DNA of 64,000 nucleotides from Clostridium sp. (GCF_021372645.1 NZ_JAJFUC010000044.1:23383-87382), one strand, 5' to 3'. Counted from the stretch's first letter, positions 41,244 through 51,100 are shown. A program made the numbers and translations. The notes: generated by a model from the sequence alone, not told the origin.

Positions 41244-43694
41244 ATGAGAAGAAAAAAGCAAGGAGCTAGTTTGATTGTAGTAGTAATCGTATTTATGTTT
41301 TTATTTACAGTATCAACAGCTATGTTATCAATGGTAGTTGGCAATTATAAGGCGAGAGTTACAGAAAGTAAAAGAGTCGAAAATTTGTATGCTTCAGATT
41401 CGGGATTAGATGTTGCATATAATGTAATAGGAAAAACTTTTGATGCTGCAACTAAATATGGTTATTGGAAAGTAGAGGAATTAAAAAACGAGACCAATAA
41501 AGGTCCGTATAACGATAAATATAAAGATATAGAGGATGAGATTAATCAATTAAAATCAGATATTACTACTTTAAAGGCTGAAAGCCCTTCAGTGACAAGG
41601 TCTCAAAGTGATATAAATAAGGATATAGTGAAAAAAAAGAATTTAATAGAAGAAGATGAAAATATAAAGAATATTCTTTGTGATGAAGAATTTAAAAGAG
41701 CGTTTAGAAATTTTATTAACAAAACAGCTGAAGTTAGTGACAGTGAAAATGTACCTGATACACAACTTAAAGACTCAATAAATCACCACAAATATGTTAG
41801 TGAAATTACTTCTGAAAATATAGATACAGATAAGCCGGAGCAGACTATAGAATTTGGTATTGTAAATAAGAGTGGAAATTCACCAGAACTTAAAGCAGAA
41901 ATTAGTGGTCCGGGAAGTTCAAATGAAACAAAAGGAATATACAGTACATCAGATGGTGGAAAACATAGTAAAACTGTAACATTTAGTGTATATGGAGAGC
42001 AGTATTATGATGTGTTGGTTACTTCAGACTTTTATACTGAAAGAGATAAAGAAAATAATGAAACTAATAAAAGACAGCTTAAAGCGCAATATAAAGTATC
42101 AGTTCCTAATTATAAGGATATATATTTTGAAAATTCCAGTGGAGATTTAAAAGAATATTTAGCTACTAAAGACAGAGCATTAACTATTTTTGGAGATATG
42201 AATGTAAATAATGTAACAGGATTAACTGTTAGCGGTGATATATTTGTTAAAGATGTTCCTGATACTATCCCAAGTGATAATAAGGTATATGGAAAGTATT
42301 TTGGTGGAATAACATTGAATAATAGTGGTGATGTGAACTTTAAAAATAATGTAATTACGAGAGGGACTTTTAACATTCAAAATACTACAACACCTGCAAG
42401 CGCAAATGTCACGACAACTGTTGGGGAGAATATATATGCTAGAAATATATATGTAGGCAAAAAGGATAATAGTTCTTTGGCTGGTGGAAACACTATATTA
42501 AATATAAGCAATAATGTAATAATAAATAATGATTTAGCATTAAATGCTGATAATGCGACTATAAATATAGGACATTTATATGGAATTAATGATGAGAATA
42601 TTAATGATAAAGCACAATCATCTAGTAGTATAATAGTTAATGGAAACAATAGTTCATCAATTAATATTGAAAAGTCAGCATATCTTATGGGAACAGCACA
42701 TATTGCAACTGATGGTGACTATCAAACGGCAGAGTCAGGAGCAGTTAAAGGAAATTATATAGCTTATTGTATTCCTTTAACAGATGAAGAAAAAAGTAAA
42801 TTTGGTATTACTGGAACAGAACAGTTTAAATATGATAATCCATTGCAATTACTATCACCGCCAGATCCAGAAACAGCTCAACAACAAAAAGAAAATCATT
42901 TTAGAGCTTATTGGGATGGGAAAATTCCAAATGCAAATGCAGGAGGAATAATTTGGCCTCATAATTTAGATGGGAGTATCAACCAGAATAACATATGGTC
43001 TAGTGGTGTTATAGTTTATCAGAATAAGGATGGAGGAGATACACAAGTAATTCCGTCTCATTATGAAGGAGATTTGGAATCACAGACTGGAGTCATATAT
43101 AGCAAAAGAGTAGAATTTGCACAATATGCATATAAATTTGGTCAAGATGCTAATATATATGATTATACCAATGCAAGAGTAATTTCTGGTGATTCATTAA
43201 TTAATACTGCAAATATTACATCAAACATATTAGAAAATCAGCAAAATAAAGGTGAATATGCAATTTTTAATGGAGATAAGAACAAGGAAATAAAAATTAA
43301 GCAAGGTTCTGGTAGTGAAGATGAAATAGAGAATGCTGATTCAAATACTATAACGATATATGTAGGAAATCATAGTGATAGTTATATTTTAAATGCTGTT
43401 ATAGCAACAGCGGGAAATGTTTCTATTGAATCTGGAGTTACTATTAAAGGATGTATTATTGCTGAAGGCAATTTAGATATTAATGGAAACCATGTAACAA
43501 TAACTTATGATCAAGGGGTTATAGAGAGAGTTCAAGCACAAAATTTAAATACTTTTAAAGCTGTATTTGGTGAAAGTATTTGGGCTGATACAGATAGTGC
43601 TTCAAGTTCTACTGAACCAACTACAGAAGACTCAAGTTCAAATTATGATTTGAAGAAATTTTTACAAAATGAGTTATGGAAAATCATTAAATAA
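41244..43694 (+). CDS. Large minor prepilin (PilX/GspK-like)
   Basis: Protein of 816 residues. The N-terminus RRKKQG-ASLIVVVIVFMFLFTVS is a prepilin leader plus hydrophobic helix. The mature residue 5 is Val, not Glu, as in GspK/PilX subunits that cap the filament. Residues ~85-135 are coiled coil. The region ~300-480 and the C-terminal ~660-760 have repeating short beta strands (GDIFVKDV, SIESGVTIKGCIIAEGNLDINGN) like polymer-forming/bactofilin or beta-helix proteins. AGGAGGTGAGG precedes the ATG. Probably a tip component. Confidence 0.78.
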   Translation: MRRKKQGASLIVVVIVFMFLFTVSTAMLSMVVGNYKARVTESKRVENLYASDSGLDVAYNVIGKTFDAATKYGYWKVEELKNETNKGPYNDKYKDIEDEINQLKSDITTLKAESPSVTRSQSDINKDIVKKKNLIEEDENIKNILCDEEFKRAFRNFINKTAEVSDSENVPDTQLKDSINHHKYVSEITSENIDTDKPEQTIEFGIVNKSGNSPELKAEISGPGSSNETKGIYSTSDGGKHSKTVTFSVYGEQYYDVLVTSDFYTERDKENNETNKRQLKAQYKVSVPNYKDIYFENSSGDLKEYLATKDRALTIFGDMNVNNVTGLTVSGDIFVKDVPDTIPSDNKVYGKYFGGITLNNSGDVNFKNNVITRGTFNIQNTTTPASANVTTTVGENIYARNIYVGKKDNSSLAGGNTILNISNNVIINNDLALNADNATINIGHLYGINDENINDKAQSSSSIIVNGNNSSSINIEKSAYLMGTAHIATDGDYQTAESGAVKGNYIAYCIPLTDEEKSKFGITGTEQFKYDNPLQLLSPPDPETAQQQKENHFRAYWDGKIPNANAGGIIWPHNLDGSINQNNIWSSGVIVYQNKDGGDTQVIPSHYEGDLESQTGVIYSKRVEFAQYAYKFGQDANIYDYTNARVISGDSLINTANITSNILENQQNKGEYAIFNGDKNKEIKIKQGSGSEDEIENADSNTITIYVGNHSDSYILNAVIATAGNVSIESGVTIKGCIIAEGNLDINGNHVTITYDQGVIERVQAQNLNTFKAVFGESIWADTDSASSSTEPTTEDSSSNYDLKKFLQNELWKIIK

Positions 43695-43706
43695 GGAGGT
43701 AGAGAA

Positions 43707-44261
43707 TTGGCTGTGAAAAAGAAAAAGCCTGGTTTTACACTGATAGAAATGATAATTGTATTAGCATTAACAGTAATTGTATTAGGAATTACAAGTTCTA
43801 TGTTTATTACAGGTAATAAGGTTTTTTCTGATTCAGACATTAAATCAACATTGCAAATGGATGGACAAGCGATTCAAGAAAAAATAAGCGACATTGGAAT
43901 GCAGGCTACTACGGCACAAGCTGTGACGGTAGAAAATAGTGGTACTAATGAAATTAATGATATAACAATTAATTCATATGATAAGGATGGAAACTTAAGA
44001 CCATTTACAATTGAGAAAAAAGATTCAGGTAGTGTCTATAAAGATGGAAGAAGCAAAATATATAAACTTTGGGTAGATGGTAAATTAATTTCAAGTAATG
44101 TAAAGAGTGTTATGTTAGATAATAATACAATTACTGATGCCAAAGCAAATACATTAAAAAATGTTAATTCAATTGAATTTACTATTATATTAAGAAAAGA
44201 AAAAGGCTATAGCAATATTGAACAGTCTGTTGATTTTAGGGTTGCTTTTAGAAATAAGTAA
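43707..44261 (+). CDS. Minor prepilin (PilW/GspJ-like)
   Basis: Prepilin of 184 residues. Leader VKKKKPG is cut before FTLIEMIIVLALTVIVLGITSSMF, with Glu5 present; the small beta-rich C-terminal part covers 60-184. TTG at 43707 is chosen because AAGGAGGT lies 6 bases before it; GTG 43713 is possible. It lies 12 bases after the PilX-like gene. Confidence 0.82.
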   Translation: MAVKKKKPGFTLIEMIIVLALTVIVLGITSSMFITGNKVFSDSDIKSTLQMDGQAIQEKISDIGMQATTAQAVTVENSGTNEINDITINSYDKDGNLRPFTIEKKDSGSVYKDGRSKIYKLWVDGKLISSNVKSVMLDNNTITDAKANTLKNVNSIEFTIILRKEKGYSNIEQSVDFRVAFRNK

Positions 44262-44279
44262 AAAAAGGAGGAAGGCATT

Positions 44280-47138
44280 ATGAAAAGAACAGTAAAACAA
44301 AACAAAAAAATTATAAGTATCTTTTTGGTAGTAATGATGATATGGTCAATGGGATTTACAGGAATTAAAGTATCGGCAGCAACTACGGGATTGACTATAG
44401 GTGTTAATGATTCATCTAATCAGAGCATACCTAAATATACAAACAATGGAGGCACAAGAAGTGACAATATATTTAGCAATCCTGTAAGACTGGCAGCAAA
44501 TGCAACTGCTAAAATTTCATACAATTTTACTAATGCAACCATGGCAAAATATCAATTTGTCCAAGCTGGTAATTTAACTACTGTACCACAGTTTCCACAG
44601 GATTCAACAATGACCAATATAAATTTACCAGCACCTAATAGTCATGATGCTTATGCAAATGATATAGGTGATAGAGGAACAATTAGCACTATGCAATATG
44701 TATATGCAGGTAATCCTAGTACTGCTAGTAGCACTGCACAGTTATCAAGAGATGTGAGCTTTGGAACACCACTTAGTTCTACTATGCTTGTTCAAAATGC
44801 AACTGTAGATAGTGATATACCTAATTATACTCTTCCAGGAAGCAATGCATTTTTGTCAAACCAAACAATTTATAGTGATAAAACTACAAATAAAACTACT
44901 AAAACTTCTACGTATTATGTATGGAATCCTTGGAGTAATGCTTATAGTAAACCTACTAAAAATGCTGCTTGGAAAGCAATGAAATTTTGGGGATATTTTT
45001 CACCGTCACAATCTGGTTATTATAACCTAGGTGCATATTCAGATGATGGAGCCTATGGATATCTTATAGTAAACGGTGAGACAAAAGAATTTGTTAATGA
45101 TTGGTCTATTAAATCTGCTTTTAATAGAACTAAGAATAATCCTATATATCTTACAGCTAATTCTTATTATCCAATATATATGGAATGGTATGAAGGATGT
45201 CCTACCGAAGGTGCATTTACTCCAGTGTATCAATTTAGCAGCCAAAGTAGTAGTGACGCACTTAATAATAGTTGGTCAAATGTACCACAAAATTATTTTT
45301 ATTCAAGTAAAACAACAACTCCTGGCACCATTCCTGGAGCATATTTTGGAGATGTTTCTGGAATTCCATTCCCTACTCAAGATGGAATTTACTATATTGC
45401 TACTAAATTTGTAAGTGGTGAAGGTACAACTTCAGGTTTATACGGTCCGTTTATAATTGATAAAACTCCGCCTACAATTAGTAATTTGTCTGTTGTATCG
45501 GATTATTCTATGGATAATAAAAAAGCAGATCTAGGAAATACTCTAACTATAACTTTCAAGGCTAGTGAAACATTGCAAGCAAATCCACAAATATTATTAG
45601 ATGGATATGTTACGAATCCAACATCCTACACAAAGACTTCTGATAATAATTATACAGCAACTGTTAAGATAGCAGCGGATGGTTCAATTAACTCTAGTGG
45701 TGATAAGATAACTCAGACAGGACCAATTAATGTACAAATTGCTAATTATTCTGATTTATCAGGAAACGTAGGACTTCCTGTTCAGGATAGTTCAGTTACA
45801 TTTATTAATAAAACAGACATAACATTAACATTAACTCAGAATCCTATGCCTACAGTATTGACAAATGGAAATGTAACAATAACCGCTAATGCTAGTGCAT
45901 CAGGTTATGGAAATAGTATTAAAACAATAAAATACGCAACAGGTAATCGATCAATAAATTATTTTACCGCGGGTGGTACAAGTATTTATGATTCCAGTAT
46001 TAGTGGTAGTAAATCGACAGTGCAGTCAACTTTTAATGTTAATACTAATGGAGTTTATACTGTATATGCGACAGATAATTCAGGAAATGTGGCAGTACAA
46101 ACTATAGATGTTGAGAATATTTATGCAACACCTCCAGTAATTACAGCACCAATAAATGGAACAATAACAAATAACAATAAGCCAACAATAAAAGGAACAG
46201 GGGAAGCAGGAGCAACAGTAACGGTATATGATAATGGAACAGCAATAGGTACGGCACTAGTGCAATCAGATGGTACTTGGAGTCTTACATTGACTACAGC
46301 ACTATCAGATGGAACGCATCCAATAACAGCAAAGCAACAAAATTTAGCAGGAAATATAAGTGCAGTATCAAATACAGTAAATTTAACAATAGATACAGTA
46401 GCACCAGCAGCACCAGTTATAATTGGAAATCCATCAAATGGTACAATTACAAACGATAAAGTTACTATTACTATAAATTACTCAATTGATTCTGCAATAA
46501 AAGAGTATAGAATTGATGGAGGAGAATGGCAAGCGTATAATGGTTCATTTGATGTTACAGAAAACTGTACAATTTATGCGAGAGGAACAGACGCAGCTGG
46601 AAATAAATCAGAAATAGAAAGCTATTCAGTAACTAATATTTATGTACCAAGTATTATTTCAGCACATGGTTTATATAATGGCAATGGTACTAATATAACA
46701 GAGGAAAAAGATCTAAAAGATGCAAATGGAAATCCTGTAACAAATGGAATTCCTGTAACAGATAAAATTCCAGTAACATTAGCTATGATAGTTGAGGCTA
46801 ATTCATCAAATCCAGCAATAAATTTGAGTACGGATACATCAAGAATTAAACAAGGAACTATAGAATTTAAAATGTATAAAATTTCAGATTCAGATAATGA
46901 CACAATTGACACAAATGTTTCGCCTACAGTAGTAACGTTGAATAATACTGGAAAAATTAATTTGACAGGTCTTACAATGGAAAGCGGTCATAAATATTTA
47001 ATAGTATATACTGTTACTCCATATAAAACTACTCAAGACAAAATTGAGAAAGTTAAGGTAACAGCAAAAGCAGATGAAGATGAAATAAATTCCAAACCTG
47101 TTAATTTAAATATATTAGTTCAACCTGATTTATTTTAG
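44280..47138 (+). CDS. Secreted PA14/Ig-domain adhesin of the pilus operon
   Basis: Protein of 952 residues with a signal peptide (KQNKKIISIFLVVMMIWSMG...VSA). Residues ~205-345 look like a PA14/GLEYA sugar-binding domain: FWGYFSPSQSGYYNLGAYSDDGAYGYLIVNG then YYPIYMEWYEG. Ig-like domains follow: a first with IDKTPPTISNL at ~395, another at ~620-700 with GTGEAGATVTVYDNGTAIGTA (Big_6 type), and one with DAAGNKSEIESYS at ~705-790. There is no sortase motif or prepilin leader, so it is probably held on the cell or pilus tip by other proteins. Last gene of the operon; a strong terminator follows. A pilus-associated adhesin role is inferred. Confidence 0.75.
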   Translation: MKRTVKQNKKIISIFLVVMMIWSMGFTGIKVSAATTGLTIGVNDSSNQSIPKYTNNGGTRSDNIFSNPVRLAANATAKISYNFTNATMAKYQFVQAGNLTTVPQFPQDSTMTNINLPAPNSHDAYANDIGDRGTISTMQYVYAGNPSTASSTAQLSRDVSFGTPLSSTMLVQNATVDSDIPNYTLPGSNAFLSNQTIYSDKTTNKTTKTSTYYVWNPWSNAYSKPTKNAAWKAMKFWGYFSPSQSGYYNLGAYSDDGAYGYLIVNGETKEFVNDWSIKSAFNRTKNNPIYLTANSYYPIYMEWYEGCPTEGAFTPVYQFSSQSSSDALNNSWSNVPQNYFYSSKTTTPGTIPGAYFGDVSGIPFPTQDGIYYIATKFVSGEGTTSGLYGPFIIDKTPPTISNLSVVSDYSMDNKKADLGNTLTITFKASETLQANPQILLDGYVTNPTSYTKTSDNNYTATVKIAADGSINSSGDKITQTGPINVQIANYSDLSGNVGLPVQDSSVTFINKTDITLTLTQNPMPTVLTNGNVTITANASASGYGNSIKTIKYATGNRSINYFTAGGTSIYDSSISGSKSTVQSTFNVNTNGVYTVYATDNSGNVAVQTIDVENIYATPPVITAPINGTITNNNKPTIKGTGEAGATVTVYDNGTAIGTALVQSDGTWSLTLTTALSDGTHPITAKQQNLAGNISAVSNTVNLTIDTVAPAAPVIIGNPSNGTITNDKVTITINYSIDSAIKEYRIDGGEWQAYNGSFDVTENCTIYARGTDAAGNKSEIESYSVTNIYVPSIISAHGLYNGNGTNITEEKDLKDANGNPVTNGIPVTDKIPVTLAMIVEANSSNPAINLSTDTSRIKQGTIEFKMYKISDSDNDTIDTNVSPTVVTLNNTGKINLTGLTMESGHKYLIVYTVTPYKTTQDKIEKVKVTAKADEDEINSKPVNLNILVQPDLF

Positions 47139-47191
47139 GAACTAGGGTGACTGTCACCTACTGAAATAAGTAAAAAATTACAAAATACAAG

Positions 47192-47226
47192 AACTCCACT
47201 AAATGCAGATTTAGTGGAGTTTTTGT
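47192..47226 (+). terminator. Terminator ending the pilus operon
   Basis: AACTCCACTAAAT and ATTTAGTGGAGTT form a perfect 13-pair stem followed by TTTT. Confidence 0.9.
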
Positions 47227-47305
47227 TTAAGAAAAGTTTGATGTGGGATATAGGCTCAACGCCAAAATGTGTTCTTGACAGTTTGGGGATGTAAAAAATT
47301 GGATA

Positions 47306-47470
47306 TTACAAAGGTTCAAGTTCAAAAAGGTTTGGATTTATATTTTTATGTTTTCTAAGTTCTTCAAGCTTTCTTCCTGGAATTATTTCAAGTAGTGTTC
47401 CATTACGCAAATCATGAATTCCAGTGTTATAAGTATGACCCTTTCTTATTGCAAAATCATCCATTCCAAT
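47306..47470 (-). pseudogene. Fragment of an ISL3-type transposase
   Basis: The minus strand reads GMDDFAIRKGHTYNTGIHDL then LLEIIPGRKLEELRKHK before a stop. This is the DDFAxRKGH-Y-T catalytic region of ISL3-family transposases. Only about 55 codons remain; no start, ends or terminal repeats are visible. It is a relic of an old insertion. Confidence 0.7.
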
Positions 47471-47658
47471 ATTTAAGTAAAAATGAAACTTTTTAAATTA
47501 ACTCACAAAACTGATCTTAATTAGTGTATAATATATAGTAATTAAATTTTCATTATGTTATATGTGTATGAGTAGAATTAGTTTATAGAGTTTATGTTTT
47601 AATATTTTTTATTACTAGAGAGAATAATATGGTGCATTGAAAAAGGGGATAGTTTTTA

Positions 47659-48438
47659 ATGATTGAGTTCAGAAAATTAATAGTATTTGTATTTGTATCA
47701 ATACTTTTTATTTACATGGTATGGATTAATTTTAGTGTTTTAAAAAAATTTAATCATAGAAAGTACTTACCATTCTTAATGTTCATAGGATTAGGGCTGA
47801 TTAATCTTGGTACATTTTTTGATGTGATATCAAATATAATAGATAGGAAATTCGCAAATTTGATTCCAATATGTTTTACAGCAGGAGCAATTATATTTGT
47901 AGTATATATAATACTGTGGAGCAATTATATGGTAGAGATTATGACAACTCTTAATGAATGTGCACATAATGATTCAATGACAGGATTATATAATAGAATG
48001 GGGTTTGAAAAGGTTTTCCAAAAAAAGATTGCTATTCAAGAATTTTTTTATATTATGGTTTTTGATTTGGATAAAACTAAGATAATTAATGATAATTTTG
48101 GACATCTAAAAGGTGACAAATATATAATTAATGCAGCTAGGATTATAAAAGATGAGATAGGTAAAAACGGATTCATAGGGAGAACTGGAGGCGATGAATT
48201 TGTTGCACTTGTGGAAAATATAACTGAAGAAGAAATAGAAGATATTAAATTTTTAATAAAAAATCGTGTTTCACATATTTTTCACAAACAAAATACACAA
48301 GTAAGTATAGGGTATTCAAGATATAAAAAAGATGGACAAACTTTTGAAGAACTTTTAAGTTTTGCAGATAAAAGAATGTATGAAGATAAGAGAAAAAGAA
48401 AAGAAATTCTTTTAAATAACAAGGAAATTATAATTTGA
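47659..48438 (+). CDS. Membrane diguanylate cyclase (GGDEF)
   Basis: Makes c-di-GMP from two GTP. 259 residues: three hydrophobic helices (about 7-27, 37-60, 70-92), then a GGDEF domain with NDSMTGLYNRMGFE, FDLDKTKIINDNFGHLKGDKYI and the intact active loop RTGGDEF. No RxxD inhibitory site is seen before the active loop, so product inhibition may be absent. AAAAAGGGGATAG precedes the ATG. It lies 0.5 kb after the c-di-GMP-controlled pilus operon in the same direction but behind a terminator. A link between the two is likely but inferred. Confidence 0.9.
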   Translation: MIEFRKLIVFVFVSILFIYMVWINFSVLKKFNHRKYLPFLMFIGLGLINLGTFFDVISNIIDRKFANLIPICFTAGAIIFVVYIILWSNYMVEIMTTLNECAHNDSMTGLYNRMGFEKVFQKKIAIQEFFYIMVFDLDKTKIINDNFGHLKGDKYIINAARIIKDEIGKNGFIGRTGGDEFVALVENITEEEIEDIKFLIKNRVSHIFHKQNTQVSIGYSRYKKDGQTFEELLSFADKRMYEDKRKRKEILLNNKEIII

Positions 48439-48605
48439 TAATGGAACATTTAAGATTAGTCGTCGTATATTGCATTTTTTGACTCATTATTTTTTATATG
48501 TTCAATTTTAATGAAATCTTAATTTTACTTTATCAATTAATAATGTATAATAACCATATGTGATAAAATAAGTCAACATGATATTTTAACGTATGGGAGG
48601 AATTA

Positions 48606-49262
48606 ATGATGGATACATTTGTTTATCTAATAGATATATTTTTACACCTTGATAAATATTTAGGAATGGTAATAAATAACTATGGATTTGAAACATATTT
48701 AATATTATTTGTTATAATATTTTTAGAAACAGGTTTAGTAGTAACACCATTTTTACCAGGAGATTCTCTAATATTTGCAGCAGCAGCATTGTCAGTGGAA
48801 GGAATGCTTAATATATATGCATTAATAGGAATTTTGATGGTTGCAGCAATTTTAGGTGATACAGTAAATTATGAAATAGGCAGATTTTTTGGAAATAAGC
48901 TTATTACAATTGGTAGAGGAAAACTTATAAAACAAGAACATCTTGATAAAACTAATGCATTTTATGAAAAGTATGGTGGAAAAACAATAATATTTGCAAG
49001 ATTTATTCCAATAGTTCGTACATTAGCACCATTTGTAGCTGGAATAGGTAAAATGCAATATAAAAAGTTCATTTCGTTTAATGCAGTAGGTGGAATTCTA
49101 TGGGTATTAGGAGTTTCAGCTTTAGGATATTTCTTTGGAAATATTCCAGTAGTTAAAGGGAATTTTGAGATTGTAATTATAGCGATAATAGTAATTTCAA
49201 TTTTGCCAGTTGTTATTGAGTTTTTAAAAAGCAAAATGAAAAAATCTAATGAAGTAGTATAA
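48606..49262 (+). CDS. DedA-family membrane protein
   Basis: Polytopic membrane protein of 218 residues (DedA/SNARE-associated). Signatures are FLETGLVVTPFLPGDSLIFAAAAL, GDTVNYEIGRFFG and ARFIPIVRTLAPFVAGIGKM with the conserved Glu and Arg. Members are linked to undecaprenyl-phosphate or phospholipid flipping and membrane potential. GGGAGG precedes the ATG. It stands alone between the cyclase gene and the convergent aspartokinase gene. Confidence 0.9.
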   Translation: MMDTFVYLIDIFLHLDKYLGMVINNYGFETYLILFVIIFLETGLVVTPFLPGDSLIFAAAALSVEGMLNIYALIGILMVAAILGDTVNYEIGRFFGNKLITIGRGKLIKQEHLDKTNAFYEKYGGKTIIFARFIPIVRTLAPFVAGIGKMQYKKFISFNAVGGILWVLGVSALGYFFGNIPVVKGNFEIVIIAIIVISILPVVIEFLKSKMKKSNEVV

Positions 49263-49283
49263 AAATAATTCATATGCTTAAAA

Positions 49284-49327
49284 CTAAAAAGCGAGGTGTA
49301 GTTATCTATCATAACTATGCCTCGCTT
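49284..49327 (-). terminator. Terminator of the aspartokinase gene
   Basis: GCGAGG/CCTCGC outer stem with AGTTA/TAACT inner stem. The run of A before it gives the T tract on the minus strand, so it mainly serves lysC; it may also work weakly for dedA. Confidence 0.75.
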
Positions 49328-49420
49328 CATATATTAGAGTAGGAGAACGTGATATATTAATATTCTTAGTAACGGTCACAATAGAGTACCCTTTATTTCG
49401 GTAGTTTGTGAATTTATATT

Positions 49421-50734
49421 TTAGTTAAAAGCATTATAGATTGCAGCAATTCCTTTTTCAAAATTATCATTTTCTATACCAACTAAGATATTCATTTCAC
49501 TAGAACCTTGATCAATCATTCTTATGTTAATTTCAGCATTTGAAAGAGCTATGAATATTTTAGCAGCAGTTCCTCTTTGCTTAGCCATTCCACGTCCAAC
49601 AGTTGCAATCATAGCCATGTTTGGATGTATATCTATGCTATCAGGGTTACAAGTTCTTTTTATTTCATCTAATACTGCTTCTTTCTTATGCTTTAATTGA
49701 GAATCTGAAATAACTAGACATACTGTATCTATTCCAGAAGGCATATTTTCAAATGAAATATTATGTTGTTCAAGAATTGATAGTAGCTTTCTACAGAAAC
49801 CAAGTTCTGAATTCATAGATGCCTTGGCAATTGAAATTACTGTAAAGTCCTTTTTGCCAGCAATACCAGTTATAGTAGTTGGCTTCGTAGAAATATCTGT
49901 ATCTTTTACTATAAATGTACCTTCATCTTCAGGTTTATTTGTATTTTTAATGTTTATTGGAATACCAATTTCTCTTACTGGGAATATTGCATCTTCATGT
50001 AGTACTGAAGCACCCATGTAAGAAAGTTCTCTAAGTTCTGTATAAGTTATTTTACTTATTGGTTTTGGATTTTCAATTATTCTAGGATCTGCCATTAAGA
50101 AACCAGAAACATCTGTCCAATTTTCATAAAGATCAGCATTGATGCTTGCAGCAACTAAAGCTCCTGTAACATCAGAACCACCTCTTGAAAATGTGATTAT
50201 ATTACCTTCCTTATCTGCTCCGTAAAATCCAGGGATTACAGCTTTAGAAATTTTAGATAATTTAGAATTAAGTGCTGAATTTGTTGCTTTAGAGTCTAAA
50301 GAACCATCAGTAGTAAAAATCATAACATCCTTAGCATCAATAAATTCAAAACCTAAGTAGTTAGCAAGGATTAATCCGTTTAAGTATTCTCCTCTACTTG
50401 CAGCATAATCACTTGAAGCCCCTTCTTCAAGATTCTTTTTTATGATATCTAAATGCTCGCCAATATTGAAATCTAAGTTTAAATCTTTAACAATATCAAA
50501 GTATCTATCTTTTATATGATTAAAGACATCATCGAAAGCTATTCCTGCAGATACATGAGCATGACAAAGATATAATAAATCAGTTATCTTAGAATCTTTA
50601 GAATTTCTTTTACCGGGTGCTGAAGGCACTACATATCTTCTTTCAGAGTTAGAAAATATTATATCTTTAACTTTTTTAAATTGATTAGCATCTGCTAGCG
50701 AACTTCCACCAAATTTTGTTACAATTGTATTCAT
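49421..50734 (-). CDS. lysC: Aspartokinase
   Basis: Phosphorylates aspartate, the first step to lysine, threonine, methionine and diaminopimelate. 437 residues from the chosen start. The N-terminus VTKFGGSSLADANQFKKV holds the kinase lysine motif, followed by FSRGGSDVTGALVAA and ENWTDVSGFLMADPRI. Two ACT domains (about 295-360 and 370-435) provide allosteric control; MIDQGSSEMNILVGIE is typical. Start 50734 is preceded by GGGGGC; a longer frame starts at 50749. A large intergenic repeat lies upstream and no lysine-riboswitch pattern was found. Confidence 0.92.
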   Translation of the reverse strand: MNTIVTKFGGSSLADANQFKKVKDIIFSNSERRYVVPSAPGKRNSKDSKITDLLYLCHAHVSAGIAFDDVFNHIKDRYFDIVKDLNLDFNIGEHLDIIKKNLEEGASSDYAASRGEYLNGLILANYLGFEFIDAKDVMIFTTDGSLDSKATNSALNSKLSKISKAVIPGFYGADKEGNIITFSRGGSDVTGALVAASINADLYENWTDVSGFLMADPRIIENPKPISKITYTELRELSYMGASVLHEDAIFPVREIGIPINIKNTNKPEDEGTFIVKDTDISTKPTTITGIAGKKDFTVISIAKASMNSELGFCRKLLSILEQHNISFENMPSGIDTVCLVISDSQLKHKKEAVLDEIKRTCNPDSIDIHPNMAMIATVGRGMAKQRGTAAKIFIALSNAEINIRMIDQGSSEMNILVGIENDNFEKGIAAIYNAFN

Positions 50735-50779
50735 AATTATAGCCCCCATATTTATATGTATTTTATAAAGTGATTCTTA

Positions 50780-51100
50780 GCTTCAGGTGGAGTTTTCTTA
50801 ATAGGAATGTAATTAATATTTCTCAACCAGAAGCTTAGAAGAACTTATCCAGGAACGTACAGCCGTTATCTCTAACTTAAGCAGATAAGTAAGAGTCCAA
50901 ATTTGAAGTGAAAGTCCAAATTTTATATTTGGTTACGTGAACTTCCACAGCGAGTGAGAATGAGTCATGTTTCCTCTAATTTAGTTACTCAAATTTAGTT
51001 AACTCATGCATACTAGTTAACTTCCTCATAAAAATGATTTTGTATCATCTGACTTTAGGAAGAGGAGTTGTTACGGATGCTAGCTATCGGATAAATTTTA
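50780..51100 (+). repeat. Large intergenic repeat element, longest copy
   Basis: It contains CTTCAGGTGGAG, GAAGCTTAGAAGAACTTATC (50842), CGTTATCTC, TAACTTAAGCAGA, a CCAAATTT hairpin, AGCGAGTGAGAATGAGTC with GTTTCCTCTAA, then GAGTTGTTACGGATG and CTAGCTATCGGATAAA. The first and last blocks recur at 6122-6245, the middle ones at 10305-10440. It codes for no protein and has several foldable parts, so it may be a nonautonomous mobile element or a repeated structured RNA. Confidence 0.7.

Noticed and set aside
50735-51100. Lysine riboswitch upstream of the aspartokinase gene
   Set aside because: None of the conserved L-box blocks was recognised on the minus strand, and the same sequence blocks occur upstream of the PBP gene, pointing to a dispersed repeat.
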